42,500 nt of DNA from Neocallimastix lanati (nom. inval.) (GCA_016946835.1 JACVTC010000110.1:535001-577500); one strand, 5' to 3'; positions 1 through 12,422 are shown, counted from the stretch's first letter. Notes: generated by a model from the sequence alone, not told the origin. Numbers and translations are program-made.

Positions 1-130
1 TTAGTTTCGATGTACCTAAAGATGAATTGAATCACATCAAAAATCTTCAAAATGCTTTTAATATAAGGGTTAAATTAAAGGAAATCTATGAAGGAAGTGA
101 AAATGCCGATATACCTTTACTAATAGATAA
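1..130 (+). other. Short open coding-like fragment, unknown
   Basis: One frame stays open from the window edge to a double stop near 130 and reads like real protein (PKDELNHIKNLQNAF, then IPLLIDK). I do not recognise it. The copia-C homology shared with the right arm (minus strand near 15650) begins only after about 135, so this piece lies outside the inverted duplication or was inserted at its edge. It may be the end of a gene lying left of the window. Confidence 0.25.
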
Positions 131-134
131 ATAA

Positions 135-937
135 TATAAAGTATAAAAATATGATTTGTATGATTGCAATATATGTAGACGATCTATTAATAGAATTCAA
201 AGGTAAAAAATAAGCAAAATAAAGGATGAAATAAAAGATTAATTTTATTTTAGTGATTTAGGTAAGGTAGATTTCATAATTGTAATAAAATTTATTAAAT
301 GTGAAGATGGTTATATATAATGTACCATTTACAATATTTAAATTATATCTTAAGAAGATTTGATATCAAAAAATAAAATGAAGTCTCTAATATGAAATAT
401 ACAGAAGACAGAGAATTAAGAAAGAAAAGGTTAGAGAAGACATTATATGTACAAGCTGTTGGTTGTCTCTTGTATCTATTTATGGATATTAGACTGGATA
501 TAATGTATGCTACAAGTAAGATTTCAAAAAAAATAAAAATCCAAAATATGAAGATTGAATAAATGTAATCAAAATATTAAGGTATTTGGAAGATAATAAA
601 TATTACAGAATAAAATTTAATAAGAATATCAATATAAGAGCATATGTTGATACTGATCTAGATGACGATAATGTAACTAGAATATATACTACTGGTTTTG
701 TTATTTTCATGGGGTCCGCTCCAGTAACCTAGTGTTCAAAACTTCAAGATTGTGTGGCTATATCTATGGCACAAAGTGAATATTATCATTTAAATGAATG
801 TATACTGAAATGTATGGAGATGAAGAATTTATTAAATGAATTAAGAATAAAACTAGAATGCATCACCATAAATATAGACAAGAGGTTTTAAAAAATTCTT
901 ATGCTTCAAAATTGAGAATATTAAATATACAAGGGAA
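135..937 (+). pseudogene. copia-C RT C-terminus and RNase H remnant (left copy)
   Basis: This is the degraded 3' end of a Ty1/copia polyprotein. Visible pieces in order are the RT active-site motif IAIYVDDLLIEF near 155-200, a linker resembling ILRYLEDNKYYRIKFNKN near 565-625, then RNase H signatures: YVDTDLDDD near 640-670, TTGFVIFMGSAP near 690-722, and MAQSEYYHLNE near 765-800. Many stops and frameshifts break the frame. An internal deletion removes about 190 bp after ITINID (near 870) that the right-arm copy retains. The reading frame runs into the LTR beginning at 938, as in many copia elements. It is certainly non-functional. Confidence 0.8.
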
Positions 938-1280
938 TGTTAGAGAATAAATTAATTATGTACTAATAGATTAATAATATTATATATATGAATTTATAAG
1001 ATATATTAAGATATATGGTTTAAAGTATAATATAAAGTACATGAATATAACTGGTCTATGTAATTGGGGAAGATTATATCACATATGGAATATATTATAA
1101 ATGAATGTAAATTTGTATGTAAATATATAGTATAAAATAAGATGCAATATAAGTAATAATTTTAATGGAGAATTTTTCAAAAATAAGATAAAAGTATATT
1201 AACAACAATTATAATAAATATATTAAATATATAAACTTGAATAAATATTTATTATTTATTTTCAATTATATTATATAACA
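938..1280 (+). repeat. 3' LTR of copia-C (left copy)
   Basis: The segment starts TGTTA and ends TAACA, a typical short inverted terminus of copia LTRs, and directly follows the RNase H reading frame. Its partner at 13581-13232 in the right arm has the same ends and about the same length (343 against 350 bp). The following base run AAAGATAGG is shared by both arms, so element and flank were duplicated together. Confidence 0.7.
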
Positions 1281-2084
1281 AAAGATAGGAAATAAAAAAA
1301 AGGTATTTTCATATTTATTAGTAAGAAAATATTGAAACTAAAGAAAAACTAAATAATAAATAATAATGATAATAAATGATAATAATAATTATAAAATAAT
1401 AATATATAATAAATAATAATAATAATAATAATAATATTAATGACAATTATAATAATATTAATAATAATAATTATAATTTAGATTCCTTTTGAATATTATT
1501 TATTATTATTATTTTTTAAATAATATTATTATATTAGAATATAATAATTATAAGAAATTAATGTTTTTTTATTTAATTTATTATTATAAATTAAGATATT
1601 AATATTATTATATTATTACATATTAATAATAAAGTATATAAACCATATAATTTTAATAGATTTTCTAATTAATTTTTTTTCCTAAATTACAGCTTAAAGC
1701 TTGCTTAATTTTATAATTTATTATTTAACTTTTCACTTTTCCAATATAAAAAAAAAAGCTAAGTAATAAAAGAAAAAATATTTAAAAAATTCAAAAATAT
1801 TAATAATAATTAATTACAATTTAAATTTATTATAATTAAAAATGGTTTAAAACACTTATAATATTTTATTTTAGTATTAATATTTTTTTAAAATTTATTT
1901 AATTATATTATAATATTACAATTTGATTTATGATATTTAATTATAATTTATAATATTACATTATGTTTTATATTATTTCATTATATTATATTAAAAATAT
2001 ACTAATAACTAATCCTATATATCCTATATATATTATTTATAAAATGTGACTCATTTAATAATTATTATAAAAAAATTTAGAATA

Positions 2085-2124
<40 letters not shown>

Positions 2125-2132
2125 TATGTATT
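1281..2132. other. AT-rich non-coding stretch, left arm
   Basis: There is no gene here. It holds AAT-type microsatellites near 1375-1470 and a TA run near 2085-2115. It mirrors 12423-13231 in the right arm and is the 3' flank of the left homeobox gene. Confidence 0.6.
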
Positions 2133-3118
2133 TTATTTAAATTTAAGATATCTTTTCCTGGCATTAATGAACCAATTATTAACCTAAAAATAAATAAAAA
2201 TTTAATATAATAATGTTAGAATCAATTTTTTTTATAAATATATAAATATAAATATTAATATAATATATTATTTACCTGAGTCTATTCCATTATTTTTTTA
2301 AGTATGATAGTGATGAAGTTATTTAATATAGAAAAATAAATAAATGAATATAAAAAAGATATATTGAAGGAAAAAAAATATAATTAATTATAAAATAAAT
2401 ATATTTATTTAAAATAAAAATAATAATAATAGTAATCATAATAATTATATATATATTATTGATATAATATATTTACCAATGTTAATCCAGTAGACTGGCA
2501 TAATTTATATTTTTCTTGGCTGGTTGGGTAAGGATAGGCCTCTTTGCTTTTAAACCATCCTTTTAATATCTTTATTACTTCAGGAGGATGGTTTGGACGT
2601 CTTTTTCCTATTACATTTCCTCCTCTATTCTTTTTTGGAATTTTTCTTGGAGGAGTATTGGAAGTCGATGCAGTTGCTTGGGCTATCTTACCATCACTAC
2701 ATGTGGAATTCATATTGAAGGATGACTTACTTATTTCGGTGGGGTTAAAAATATTAGGATTACTAATCATATAATTTTCACCATTAGAGAAGCAAGGTGA
2801 ATGGCAAAGACATTGGGTGGCATTATTATTGTAAGTATCCGAGGTCATAGAGGAGGCAGGTAGTCTATATTCTTTGGAAATGTCCATATTACTTACAGGA
2901 CAAGATTCATCACATAAATAATTGTCAAAAGAAAAAAAATTATTTCTGTTATTCCATAAATTATTATGGAATTCTTCATTATTAAATTTATTTCTAAAAT
3001 AATAATTAAAAAATTGATGCTTTAATAATGGATATTTTGATGTAATGAAATTAAAAAATTCCTTATACATCTCAAATTTTGATAATAATAATGAAATATT
3101 ATAAGTTTCATCATCCAT
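2133..3118 (-). CDS. TALE (KN-type) homeobox transcription factor, left copy, three exons
   Basis: A DNA-binding regulator expected in the nucleus. Exons on the minus strand are 3118-2477, a 6-nt micro-exon 2281-2276 (ACTCAG, Thr-Gln) and 2183-2133; the introns of 195 and 92 nt have GT-AG ends and all junctions are phase 0. The product is 232 aa. Residues 1-155 are low-complexity and Asn/Ser-rich with a few Cys; residues 158-174 are basic (RKIPKKNRGG) and likely a nuclear signal; the homeodomain spans about 171-230, with the TALE loop AYPYPT in place and the recognition helix VNNWFINARKRYLK. Without the micro-exon the helix 2-3 junction would lack two residues, which is why I include it. An unspliced reading ends in intron 1 at 2456. 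It differs from the right copy by one base in exon 1 (Ala150 here, Val there) and by seven bases in exon 3. The gene target is unknown. Confidence 0.88.
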
Positions 3119-4140
3119 TATGTTGTAATTAATTAATCAATCTATTATTATAAATTATTTTGATTTTGTAAGAAGTAATTAAAATTTGTTTCTAATGAAA
3201 ACCAAAAAAATAAAAAAAAAAAAAAAAATCAATTGTAAAATTAATTAATTTATATTATTTTAAATGTTTAATTCTAATAATAAAATAATATTAATAAATA
3301 TATAAATATATTTCTTTTTATATTTCATTATATAAATGTAAATAAAAATAAAATAATTATAATCATAAAAATAACATCATTGGCAATGTGTAGATATAGA
3401 TATATATAAATTATCAATGATGATATGTTATCATAATTCAAAAAATGTATGTATTTGAAGTCAAAATAAATTAAAAAAAATAATAATATAAAAATATTTA
3501 TAAATAGTTTATATTCCATATGGTTTTGTTTAATTCTAATACAAGTAAAATTTCTAAACCGTTTCATTATAATAAAATATTAAATAGAATTTATTACGCC
3601 ATATAATTAAATATATTTTAAATAAAATTAAATAATCATTACAATAAAAATAAATAAATATTATATATAAAATGAATAAACTAAAATAACATTAAATAAA
3701 TAAAAAAATAAAAAAAAAAAAATCAAAGTTATTTAATTTTTATTGGTGAATACTATTTATTAAATTTTTTAAATATAATTTAATATTAAATAATATTAGA
3801 TTACCATAAAAAGTACAAATTAATTTTTTTTTTTCTTTTTCTAAAAGATGTCAAATTGAAAGTTTAAAAACATAGTTATTTATTTATTTATAAATTTAAT
3901 TAATTATTTATTTATTACTACTATTGTAGATTTAAAAAAATATTTTAATATTTTGTTTTTATTTATTAAAGTCACTTTTTATTAATTTATTATTTTAGCT
4001 ATTATTTAATAATAATAATACATGTACTACATTATAGATTATATTACAATAATATTCTACGAAATTTATGTATATGCTTCATTTAAAATCATGTATTTAA
4101 ATTATAATAAATTATTAAATTATATATATTAATCATAATG
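3119..4140. other. Upstream region of left homeobox gene, no gene
   Basis: This AT-rich region is shared with 10411-11436 in reverse. A 79-codon hydrophobic reading frame at 3567-3328 begins MKRFRNFTCI, but its counterpart in the right arm (from 10989) is broken by stops. I therefore read it as non-coding promoter and 5' flank. Confidence 0.55.
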
Positions 4141-4528
4141 AACTTTAATTTTAACACTCTTTCTTGGCTTTTCTGGAAGCTTTATTCACTAGGAATAGAA
4201 TATCTGGTCTGGTGTATACAGCTAGATATAAAAAACTTTCAATTGGTTGCTGATATCTTGTAACATTAAATTTTTTCTTTCTTTACGAATTTTTTATATA
4301 AACACATAATTCACTTTTCAATCTTTTAAAACCAATTTCGATTAATTTGTCATTTAATGTATCATTCCATAAACGATCTGACTGCTTCAGAACATATAAG
4401 TCTTTTTTTTAATTTCATATAATTCACATAGTTCTTCTTTCACTGATAATAGTTAATAATTATTTTTGAAAATATCTTTTATATTTAAGGATTTTATTTT
4501 TTTTTATTTCATGTTCTATTTCAAAATA

Positions 4529-4559
<31 letters not shown>

Positions 4560-4661
4560 CAGGAATATATTTGTTGTTTACATTATTATTTTTCTTTTGT
4601 TCTGGTATAATAACATTTTTACTATCATATATCTTTATTGAATAATTTGATTTATTCTCTA

Positions 4662-4696
<35 letters not shown>

Positions 4697-5960
4697 TATT
4701 GAGGTTTTATTTTATTATTTGGAAATAAAGTATCATTTTTATTATTATTATCATTGTCAATTGAAGTGTTTAAATTTAATTCTTTATTTATATTCAATAA
4801 TTTATTGTGGATTGCTTTACTGTTTATCCATATATTAATGTGATTTAAATTATATGCCTAATTTTAATTAGCAATTAAAAATTATTTGATTATTTGAATA
4901 TAAATAATCCTTATTTAAATTTTCATTTAATTCTTTATTTAATTCAATTTGATAAAGTACCTTCTGATATTCATTATTATTTAAATTATTTATTTTTTCT
5001 TTTATTTTATCATTATTATATAACTTACCTTTAACATTTAAAATTTCATTGATTACATTGATCAGGTTTTCATTAGATACATAATAATTCATAATATATA
5101 TTTTATAATAATACATAATATATATTTTATATGATGTTGGATTAATATCATAATATCCTAGGAATGTTCTAGGAAGAGAAATTCAGTTAAACTTTCTTCT
5201 AAACTGTTATGGAATATAAAAGTAAACTTGACATTGGAAAACTCAGAATTTTCCATAGTCCACCTTTTCATTATGTAATTCTTCATAAGGTACTTAATTG
5301 CTATTTTCAGTGTATGGAAATCAATTATGAATGTAATTTGTAGTTCTAATTGCTATTTTCAGTGTATGGAAATCAATTATGAATGTAATTTGTAGTTCTA
5401 ATTGCATTTTCTCAATATTTGTGATTTAGTTTTCCCTCTTTTAAAATTGCAGAATTGTTATATATTAATCTTTCTTCTTAAAATTCTAGGTGAACGTTTT
5501 GTTTTTAATTATTAGGTATTGAGAATTGTATTCTAATATCATTTTCTTCACAAAGACTTTTAAAATCATTATTTACGAATTATGTTCCGTCATCAGAATG
5601 AATATATTTTATATTCCTATTAAAAATATTTTTTATTTTAATATACTATTTACGAAATATTGAGAAGACTTCAAATATGGATTTCATAAAAAAAAAAAAC
5701 AATCCATGTCTCATGTAATCATTCATTATTGTTAAGAAATATTTATTTCAGTATAAAGAACTATCAGGAGAGGACAATTCATCAATATATATTATTTCAA
5801 TAACTTTCCTTTGTCTTGTTATTGGTTTTATGATAAAATTTACTCTTCTTCATATTTGAGGCGCATATTTTACATTTATTTTATATATTTATCTTATTTA
5901 ACTGTTTTTTTTATATTATCTTGTTCTGAAGGCAACAGTATTTGTTTATTTCCCAGCTGA
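4141..5960 (-). pseudogene. copia-A integrase and RT remnant (left copy)
   Basis: Degraded pol of a Ty1/copia element. Reading down the minus strand one sees a GAG-pre-integrase/integrase start near 5900-5750; an integrase catalytic piece SDDGT with a stop where Glu is expected, then FVNN, near 5595-5570; the integrase C-terminal signature FLGYYDINPTSYKIY near 5165-5120; a long Asn/Lys-rich linker (5116-4516); and the RT fragments near 4400-4140. Most of RT, including the YVDD box, is missing between about 4300 and 4200: a piece like LIEIGF is followed almost at once by YQQPIGNLLYPVV-type sequence. The right arm carries the same internal deletion, so the deletion is older than the inverted duplication. 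There are many stops and frameshifts. Confidence 0.75.
5296..5399. repeat. 52-bp tandem duplication
   Basis: The unit starting AATTGCTATTTTCAGTG occurs at 5296 and again at 5348. The right arm has a single copy (near 9185-9235), so this duplication arose after the arms separated. Confidence 0.85.
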
Positions 5961-6059
5961 GTTAGTATTCATGACTCATTTATGCTTCAATCGTATACTA
6001 TTTGATAATTGAATATTAACATCAATATTATAATCTTCTAACCGACTTCTGCATCTGCG

Positions 6060-6564
6060 AACTAATCATATTTCTTATAATCAATCCCTATATTGTTGGT
6101 TTAATTGTTTTTTGTTTATTACATTTGTACTTTTATTTATAATTTCTATCCTTATTTTTATTCTTCCATCAGTCTTTAGCAATATGTACTATTTTATGAT
6201 ATATAACATTTTCTATTATCTTACAAAATTTTCTTTTACCTATTTCCTTTTGTTGTAATACTTAAGTTCAACGTATTTCTGTTGTCCCTTTTAATTTCTT
6301 TCAAATTCTTCAACTTTGGCCATCAATGTTTTGTTTTGTGTTTTCAAAATTAGTTTTAAATTGGATTTTTCTTTCTTCATTAGATCTGGTATTACTACTT
6401 TTAAATATATTCCAAATCTGAATAATACAAGGTTTTTGGAAATCAAATTTATTTTTATATTCCTCAGATAAATTATCGTATATCAGATATTGTGATATTG
6501 AATCCAATTTTATCATATTTTTTGTAATATTTTTTTTATAATATAAATTGTTGCTACCTCTCAT
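6060..6564 (-). pseudogene. copia-A gag remnant with decayed zinc knuckle
   Basis: An 84-codon open frame (6564-6310) reads as copia-type Gag: SQYLIYDNLSEEYKNKF followed by a charged helix-rich stretch. Beyond a stop the minus strand continues into a decayed CCHC knuckle (HIAKDCWKNKN near 6190-6160, with several of the Cys and His lost). It lies upstream of, and in line with, the copia-A integrase at 5960-4141, so this is probably the 5' half of the same element. The right arm lacks it: the inverted duplication stops between gag and integrase. Confidence 0.65.
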
Positions 6565-6675
6565 TTTAATTCAGTTATTAATATCTTCTTTATTAGTATT
6601 TAATTTATCTGTTAATTTTATCTTTTCTTTATGGACATATTCCACTATTTCATATATGACAAGAAGTAATATTTA

Positions 6676-7030
6676 ATAATAATAATAATAGTAATAATAT
6701 TAATAGTAATAATAATAATAGTAATAATAATATTAAATAATAATAAAAATAATTATAGCAATAATTAATAGTAGTAATAAATGAAAAATAAATAAATTAT
6801 AAATAAATAAATAAATAATAAATAAATAAATAAATAAATAATAAATAAATAAATAATAAATAAATAAATAAATAAATAATAATAAATAAATAAATAATAA
6901 TAAATTAATAAGAAATAAATAAATAAATAAATAAACAATAAAAATAAATTTATAATAAATAAATAAATAAACAAACAAACAAACAAACAAATAATAATAA
7001 TAAATTAATAATAAATAAATAAATAATTAT
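6676..7030. repeat. AAT then TAAA microsatellite block
   Basis: Trinucleotide AAT/AGT repeats (6676-6760) are followed by imperfect TAAA/TAAACAAA repeats to about 7030. Long reading frames here of the type LFIYLFI are artefacts of the 4-base period. This lies in the non-palindromic centre of the inverted duplication. Confidence 0.9.
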
Positions 7031-7908
7031 AAATTTATAATAATTAATTAATAATTTATAATGGTATGTTCTTTTCTTTATATATATTATATATAAATGT
7101 ATATACAATATAGTAATTTTTATTCTATCTAATTTATACAAAAATGTTTAAGATTTATTGATAAAGTTTTGAATAATGTTTTACAATATTAGAAAAATAA
7201 AATTATTATATAACATAATATTAATTTATATAATAAAAATATGCATTTATAAAATTTTAAAAGCAAATTTTTTTTTATTTTTTTTTTTTGTTGGAATATT
7301 TCATCTTTAATAAAAATATGATTTATATAAAATAAGTGGCAAAAAAAATTTATTTGGTTAATAAAAAAAATCTAATTAATGTTAATATATATTATTATTT
7401 TTTTTTTTTCAATTTATTTTGACCTCTGAAACATTCATATTCAATTATTTTTATTTTTAAAATTTCATATTCCATTCATTATTTATTTATCTATTTATTA
7501 TTTATTTATTAATTAATATATTAATTATTAATTTATTAATTTATTATTTATTTATTATTTAAAAGAGTAAATAAAATGTTTTATTATTAATTAAAGTTTA
7601 TTTATTAATATTTATTATTTAGAAATAGGCAATATTAAAAGATAAAAAATGTTTGACAAAATTATATTTATTTATACTAATTGTGGATTGATAATAATAC
7701 AATGAAATTATTTTTACAATGAATTTCAAATACAAACAGAATAATTTATATATAATAATTAACTTATTACTAACAAATATTATAATTTATCTAAATTATT
7801 AAAATTATTTAAGATATTATAAACTATTATTAAATTTTAATTATTAATTTTAGTTTGTAATTATTAATAATATAAAAACAAGTTAAAGATTATATTTATA
7901 TAAAATAT
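7031..7908. other. AT-rich spacer, nothing recognisable
   Basis: This holds A/T homopolymers and TTTA repeats (near 7470-7560). No coding signal appears on either strand. It forms the middle of the inverted duplication. Confidence 0.5.
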
Positions 7909-8683
7909 TTATTTTTTGAGCCCATTTAAATAATTTATGTTGTCTCTAAATTCGTCGAATGTTTTTTCTGTTTGATAGTTAGTATTGATTTTATCAATTA
8001 TATTTTCTGAGGAATGATATGAAATTAGTTCGAAGTCCTGACTTTCGTTGTTGATGCTTGGTTCATCAATATATATATATATTATCTTCCATGTTGAAGT
8101 TGTTGGTAACGTCATCATCGTTATTTTGATTCAAATAAGCATTATTTTCATAACTTAAATTGAATTTAGCGTTATCAATTTGATTATCATAATTTTGTTG
8201 ATTATTGAAGGAGTTTTTGTTAGTTGTTGTATTTTCATTTGAAATGTGGGTTGAATAATTATCTTGATTGAAATATTTGGGTAAAATTCTATATGATTTA
8301 TTTTTTATTATATAAGACAGTGAAAGTTAACTTAGATGGAATGGATTCGTCAAAAACAACTTCTCTAACTAAGTATATACCCAACTGTTTTTTAAGTAGT
8401 CATCCACGAAAATGAGAATGATTCCTTTTCCTGTGAAAGATTATTGGATCGGTCTTATGGCATCTGAGTGAATTATTTCTTAAATACTTGGGGTTTTTTG
8501 AGTATTTCCTTTATGAGTTCTCTCTTCATTACCTCTTGATTGCAATGGAATTTTTATATCTACAGAAAAATATAGGTAGAGTATCTTAAGTTTTTCTTGG
8601 TTTCCAAGATACATATTGTGTTTTTCTAAAAAGCTAATTTTATTTACAGATGAGTCATGAATACTAACCCAGCTGGGAAACAA
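7909..8683 (-). pseudogene. copia-B integrase/linker remnant
   Basis: A second copia lineage on the minus strand. From 8683 down: a protease/pre-integrase-like start (SWVSIHDSS), a linker, then the integrase N-terminal catalytic piece EIIHSDAIRP near 8475-8450 with the first Asp of the DDE triad. It then jumps to the integrase C-terminal signature YLVREVVFDESIPSKL near 8385-8340, so most of the integrase core is deleted. An Asn-rich linker follows (8290-8120), and a last open frame ends at 7909. Stops break the frame. It abuts the plus-strand copia-A copy at about 8650, marking the inner edge of the right arm. Confidence 0.65.
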
Positions 8684-9939
8684 ACAAATAGTGCTGCCTT
8701 TAGAACAAGATAATATAAAAAAACATTTGAATAATATAAATATACAAACTAAACGTAAAATATGTACCTCAAAGATGAAGAATAAACATTATCATAAAGT
8801 CAATAACAAGATAAAGGAAAGCTATTTAACTAATATATATGGATGCAGTATCTCCTACTGATAGTTCTTTATTTATACAGAAATAAATATATCTTAACAA
8901 TAATGGATAATTATACAAGACATGGATTAGTTTTCTTTATAAAGTCCATATCTGAAGTCTTCTCAACATTTCGTTAATAAAGTATTTTTAACTATTATAT
9001 TCTATTAACGTAACAGAATTCACAAATAGTTGTTTTAAAAGTTTCGTCAAGAAAATAGTATTGAACAACAGTTCTTAATATTTTAATATCCACAACAAAA
9101 CTGTCACGTAGAACGTTTAAAAGAAACATTAATATATAAAAATTTAACAATATTAAACTACGGAAAAACTGAATCACAAATATTGAGAATATGCAATTAG
9201 AACTACAAATTACATTCATAATAGATTTCCATAGCAATAAACTATATATATATGAAAAATCATGTAATTAAAAGATGGACTATGGAAAATTCTGAGTATT
9301 CGGTTTTCAAGTTTACTTTTATATTCCGTAACATTTTAGAAGAAAGTTTAACTGAATTTCTCTTCCAGGAATATTCCTAGGATACAATGATATTAATTCA
9401 ATATCATATAAAATATATGATACATCTAATGAAAATCTGTTCAATGCAACCAATGAAAATTTAAATATTCAAGGTAAGATATATAATAATAATAAATAAA
9501 CGAAAAAATATATAATTTAAATAATAATGAATTTCAGAAGGTACGTAATCAAATTGAATTAAATAAAGAATTAAATATAAATTTAAATAAAGATTATTTA
9601 TATTTAAATGATCAAATAAATTTAAATTACTAATTAAAATTAGGCAAATAATTTAAATAATATTAATATAAGGATAAACAGTAAATCAATTCATGATAAA
9701 CTGTTGAACATAAATAAATAATTAAACTTAAACACTTCAATTTACAATGATAATAATAATATAAATGATACTTCATTTCCAAATAGTAAAATAGTAAAAT
9801 CTTAATATGTAAAAAAAGCAAATGAAGACAATAAATCAAATATAAATCATTCAATAAAGATATATAAAAATATATAATAGTAATTATATTATTATAACAG
9901 AACAAAAGAAAAATAATAATGTAAACAACAAATATATTC

Positions 9940-10013
<74 letters not shown>

Positions 10014-10392
10014 TAATGATTTTGAAATAGAACATAAAATAAAAAAATTAAAATCCTTCAATGTAAAAGATATTTTCAAAAATAATTATTAACTATTATC
10101 AGTGTAAGAAGAACTATGTGAATTATATGAAATTAAAAAAAGATTTATATGTTCTTAAGCAGTCAGATCGTTTATGAATGATACATTAAATGATAAATTA
10201 ATCGAAATTGGTTTTAAAAGATTGAAAAGTGAATCATGTATTTATATAAAAAAGGGTTTAAGAAAGAAAAAATTTAATGTTACAAGATATCAACAGCCAA
10301 TTGGAAATCTTTTATATCCAGTTGTACACATCAGACCAGATATTCTATTCCTTGTGAATAAAGCTTCCAGAAAAGCCAAGAAAGAGTGTTAA
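8655..10392 (+). pseudogene. copia-A integrase and RT remnant (right copy)
   Basis: Mirror copy of 4141-5960. Visible pieces on the plus strand are a pre-integrase/integrase start near 8700-8860, a decayed catalytic region near 8960-9060 (NVTEF, where the left copy has SDDGT-stop), the C-terminal signature IFLGYNDINSISYKIYD near 9375-9420, an Asn-rich linker, and a final 72-codon open frame at 10174-10392. That last frame joins IEIGFKRLKSESCIYIKK (RT thumb) directly to IGNLLYPVVHIRPDILF, the start of the RNase H linker, so the YVDD-containing part is deleted as in the left copy. A long A run and TA repeat at 9943-10014 sits in the linker. Non-functional. Confidence 0.75.
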
Positions 10393-11436
10393 AATTAAAG
10401 TTCATTATGATTAATACATATAGTTTAAAAATTTATTATAATTTAAATACATGATTGTAAATTAGGCTTATACCATAATATAATTTCGTAACATATTATT
10501 GTAATATAATGTTTTATAATGTAGTACATGTATTATTATTATTAAATAATAGTTATAATAATAAATTAATAAAAAGTGACTTTAATAAATAAAAACAAAA
10601 TATTAAAGTAATTTTTTAAATCTACAATAGTAATAATAAATAAATAAAGAATTAAATATATAAATAAATAAATAACTATATTTTTAAACTTTCAATTTGA
10701 CATCTTTTAGAAAAAGAAAAAAAAAAATTAATTTGTACTTTTTATGGTAATCTAATATTATTTAATATTATTAAATTATATTTAAAAAATTTAATAAATA
10801 GTATTCACCAATAAAAATTAAATAACTTTGATTTTTTTTTTTTTTATTTTTTTATTTATTTAATTTTATTTTAGTTTATTCATTTTATATATAATATTTA
10901 TTTATTTTTATTGTATTGATTATTTAATTTTATTTAAAATATATTTAATTATATGTTGTAATAAATTCTATTTAATATTTTATTATAATGAAACGGTTTA
11001 GAAATTTTACTTGTATTATAATTAAACAAAACCATATGGAATATAAACTATTTAAAAATATTTGTATATAATTATTTTTTTTTTAATTTATTTTGACTTC
11101 AAATACATACATTATTTACATTATGATAACATATCATCATTGATAATTTATATATTTCTATATCTACACATTGCCAATGATGTTATTTTTATGATTATAA
11201 TTATTTTATTTTTATTTACATTTATATAATGAAATATAAAAAGAAATATATTTATATATTTATTAATATTATTTTATTATTAAAATTAAACATTTAAAAT
11301 AATATAAATTAATTAATTTTACAATTGAATTTTTTTTTTTTTTATTTTTTTGGTTTTCATTAGAAACAAATTTTAATTACTTCTTACAAAATCAAAATAA
11401 TTTATAATAATAGATTGATTAATTAATTACAACATA
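10393..11436. other. Upstream region of right homeobox gene, no gene
   Basis: AT-rich sequence mirroring 3119-4140. The last 150 bases before the ATG at 11437 match the left copy almost perfectly apart from homopolymer lengths, consistent with a shared promoter and 5' UTR. Confidence 0.55.
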
Positions 11437-12422
11437 ATGGATGATGAAACTTATAATATTTCATTATTATTATCAAAATTTGAGATGTATAAGGAATTTT
11501 TTAATTTCATTACATCAAAATATCCATTATTAAAGCATCAATTTTTTAATTATTATTTTAGAAATAAATTTAATAATGAAGAATTCCATAATAATTTATG
11601 GAATAACAGAAATAATTTTTTTTCTTTTGACAATTATTTATGTGATGAATCTTGTCCTGTAAGTAATATGGACATTTCCAAAGAATATAGACTACCTGCC
11701 TCCTCTATGACCTCGGATACTTACAATAATAATGCCACCCAATGTCTTTGCCATTCACCTTGCTTCTCTAATGGTGAAAATTATATGATTAGTAATCCTA
11801 ATATTTTTAACCCCACCGAAATAAGTAAGTCATCCTTCAATATGAATTCCACATGTAGTGATGGTAAGATAGCCCAAGCAACTGTATCGACTTCCAATAC
11901 TCCTCCAAGAAAAATTCCAAAAAAGAATAGAGGAGGAAATGTAATAGGAAAAAGACGTCCAAACCATCCTCCTGAAGTAATAAAGATATTAAAAGGATGG
12001 TTTAAAAGCAAAGAGGCCTATCCTTACCCAACCAGCCAAGAAAAATATAAATTATGCCAGTCTACTGGATTAACATTGGTAAATATATTATATCAATAAT
12101 ATATATATAATTATTATGATTACTATTATTATTATTTTTATTTTAAATAAATATATTTATTTTATAATTAATTATATTTTTTTTCCTTCAATATATCTTT
12201 TTTATATTCATTTATTTATTTTTCTATATTAAATAACTTCATCACTATCATACTTAAAAAAATAATGGAATAGACTCAGGTAAATAATATATTACATTAA
12301 TTTTTATATTTATATATTTATAAAAAAAATTGATTCTAAATTCATTTAATTATATTTTTATTTATTTTTAGGTTAACAATTGGTTCATAAATGCTAGAAG
12401 AAGATATCTGAAATTAAAATAA
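11437..12422 (+). CDS. TALE (KN-type) homeobox transcription factor, right copy, three exons
   Basis: A nuclear DNA-binding regulator by family; targets unknown. Exons are 11437-12078, the 6-nt micro-exon 12274-12279 (ACTCAG) and 12372-12422, giving 232 aa. Introns 12079-12273 and 12280-12371 both begin GTAAAT and end AG, and are the same lengths as in the left copy. The homeodomain is at about residues 171-230: basic arm KRRPNHPPE, TALE insertion around AYPYPT, helix 3 VNNWFINARRRYLK. Helix 2 to helix 3 reads TGLTL + TQ + VNNWF only when the micro-exon is used, matching TALE proteins in which a Gln precedes the helix-3 VNNWF. Intron 1 and exon 1 match the left copy with one difference in 837 nt, yet exon 3 differs at 7 of 51 sites, five of them silent, which suggests both copies are or were under selection. 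Transcribed divergently from the left copy across an 8.3 kb gap. Confidence 0.9.

Larger units (their letters stand above)
135..5960. repeat. Left arm of large inverted duplication
   Basis: This arm is the reverse complement of about 8650-15660, once the 1.1 kb insertion at 14033-15167 is ignored. Matched landmarks are the LTR (938-1280 with 13232-13581), the homeobox gene (2133-3118 with 11437-12422), the copia-A RT remnant (4141-4400 with 10150-10410) and the copia-A integrase C-terminus (near 5160 with 9375). Paired coordinates sum to roughly 14530-14600. The arm differs from its partner by a 52-bp tandem duplication at 5296 and by a deletion of about 190 bp in the RNase H region near 870. 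Identity is patchy: near perfect around homeobox exon 1 and clearly lower in the copia remnants. Confidence 0.85.

Noticed and set aside
3328-3567. 79-codon hydrophobic frame upstream of the left homeobox gene
   Set aside because: The start is conserved in the right arm (from 10989), but the frame is broken there; it has AT-rich composition and no family features.
6733-7141. Three overlapping hydrophobic minus-strand frames that look like membrane proteins
   Set aside because: They come from TAAA/TAAT repeats in different phases; the periodicity explains the residues.
2133-12422. Classic HD1/HD2 mating-type locus
   Set aside because: The two divergent genes are near-identical copies of one TALE gene, not two different homeodomain classes; the arrangement follows from the inverted duplication.
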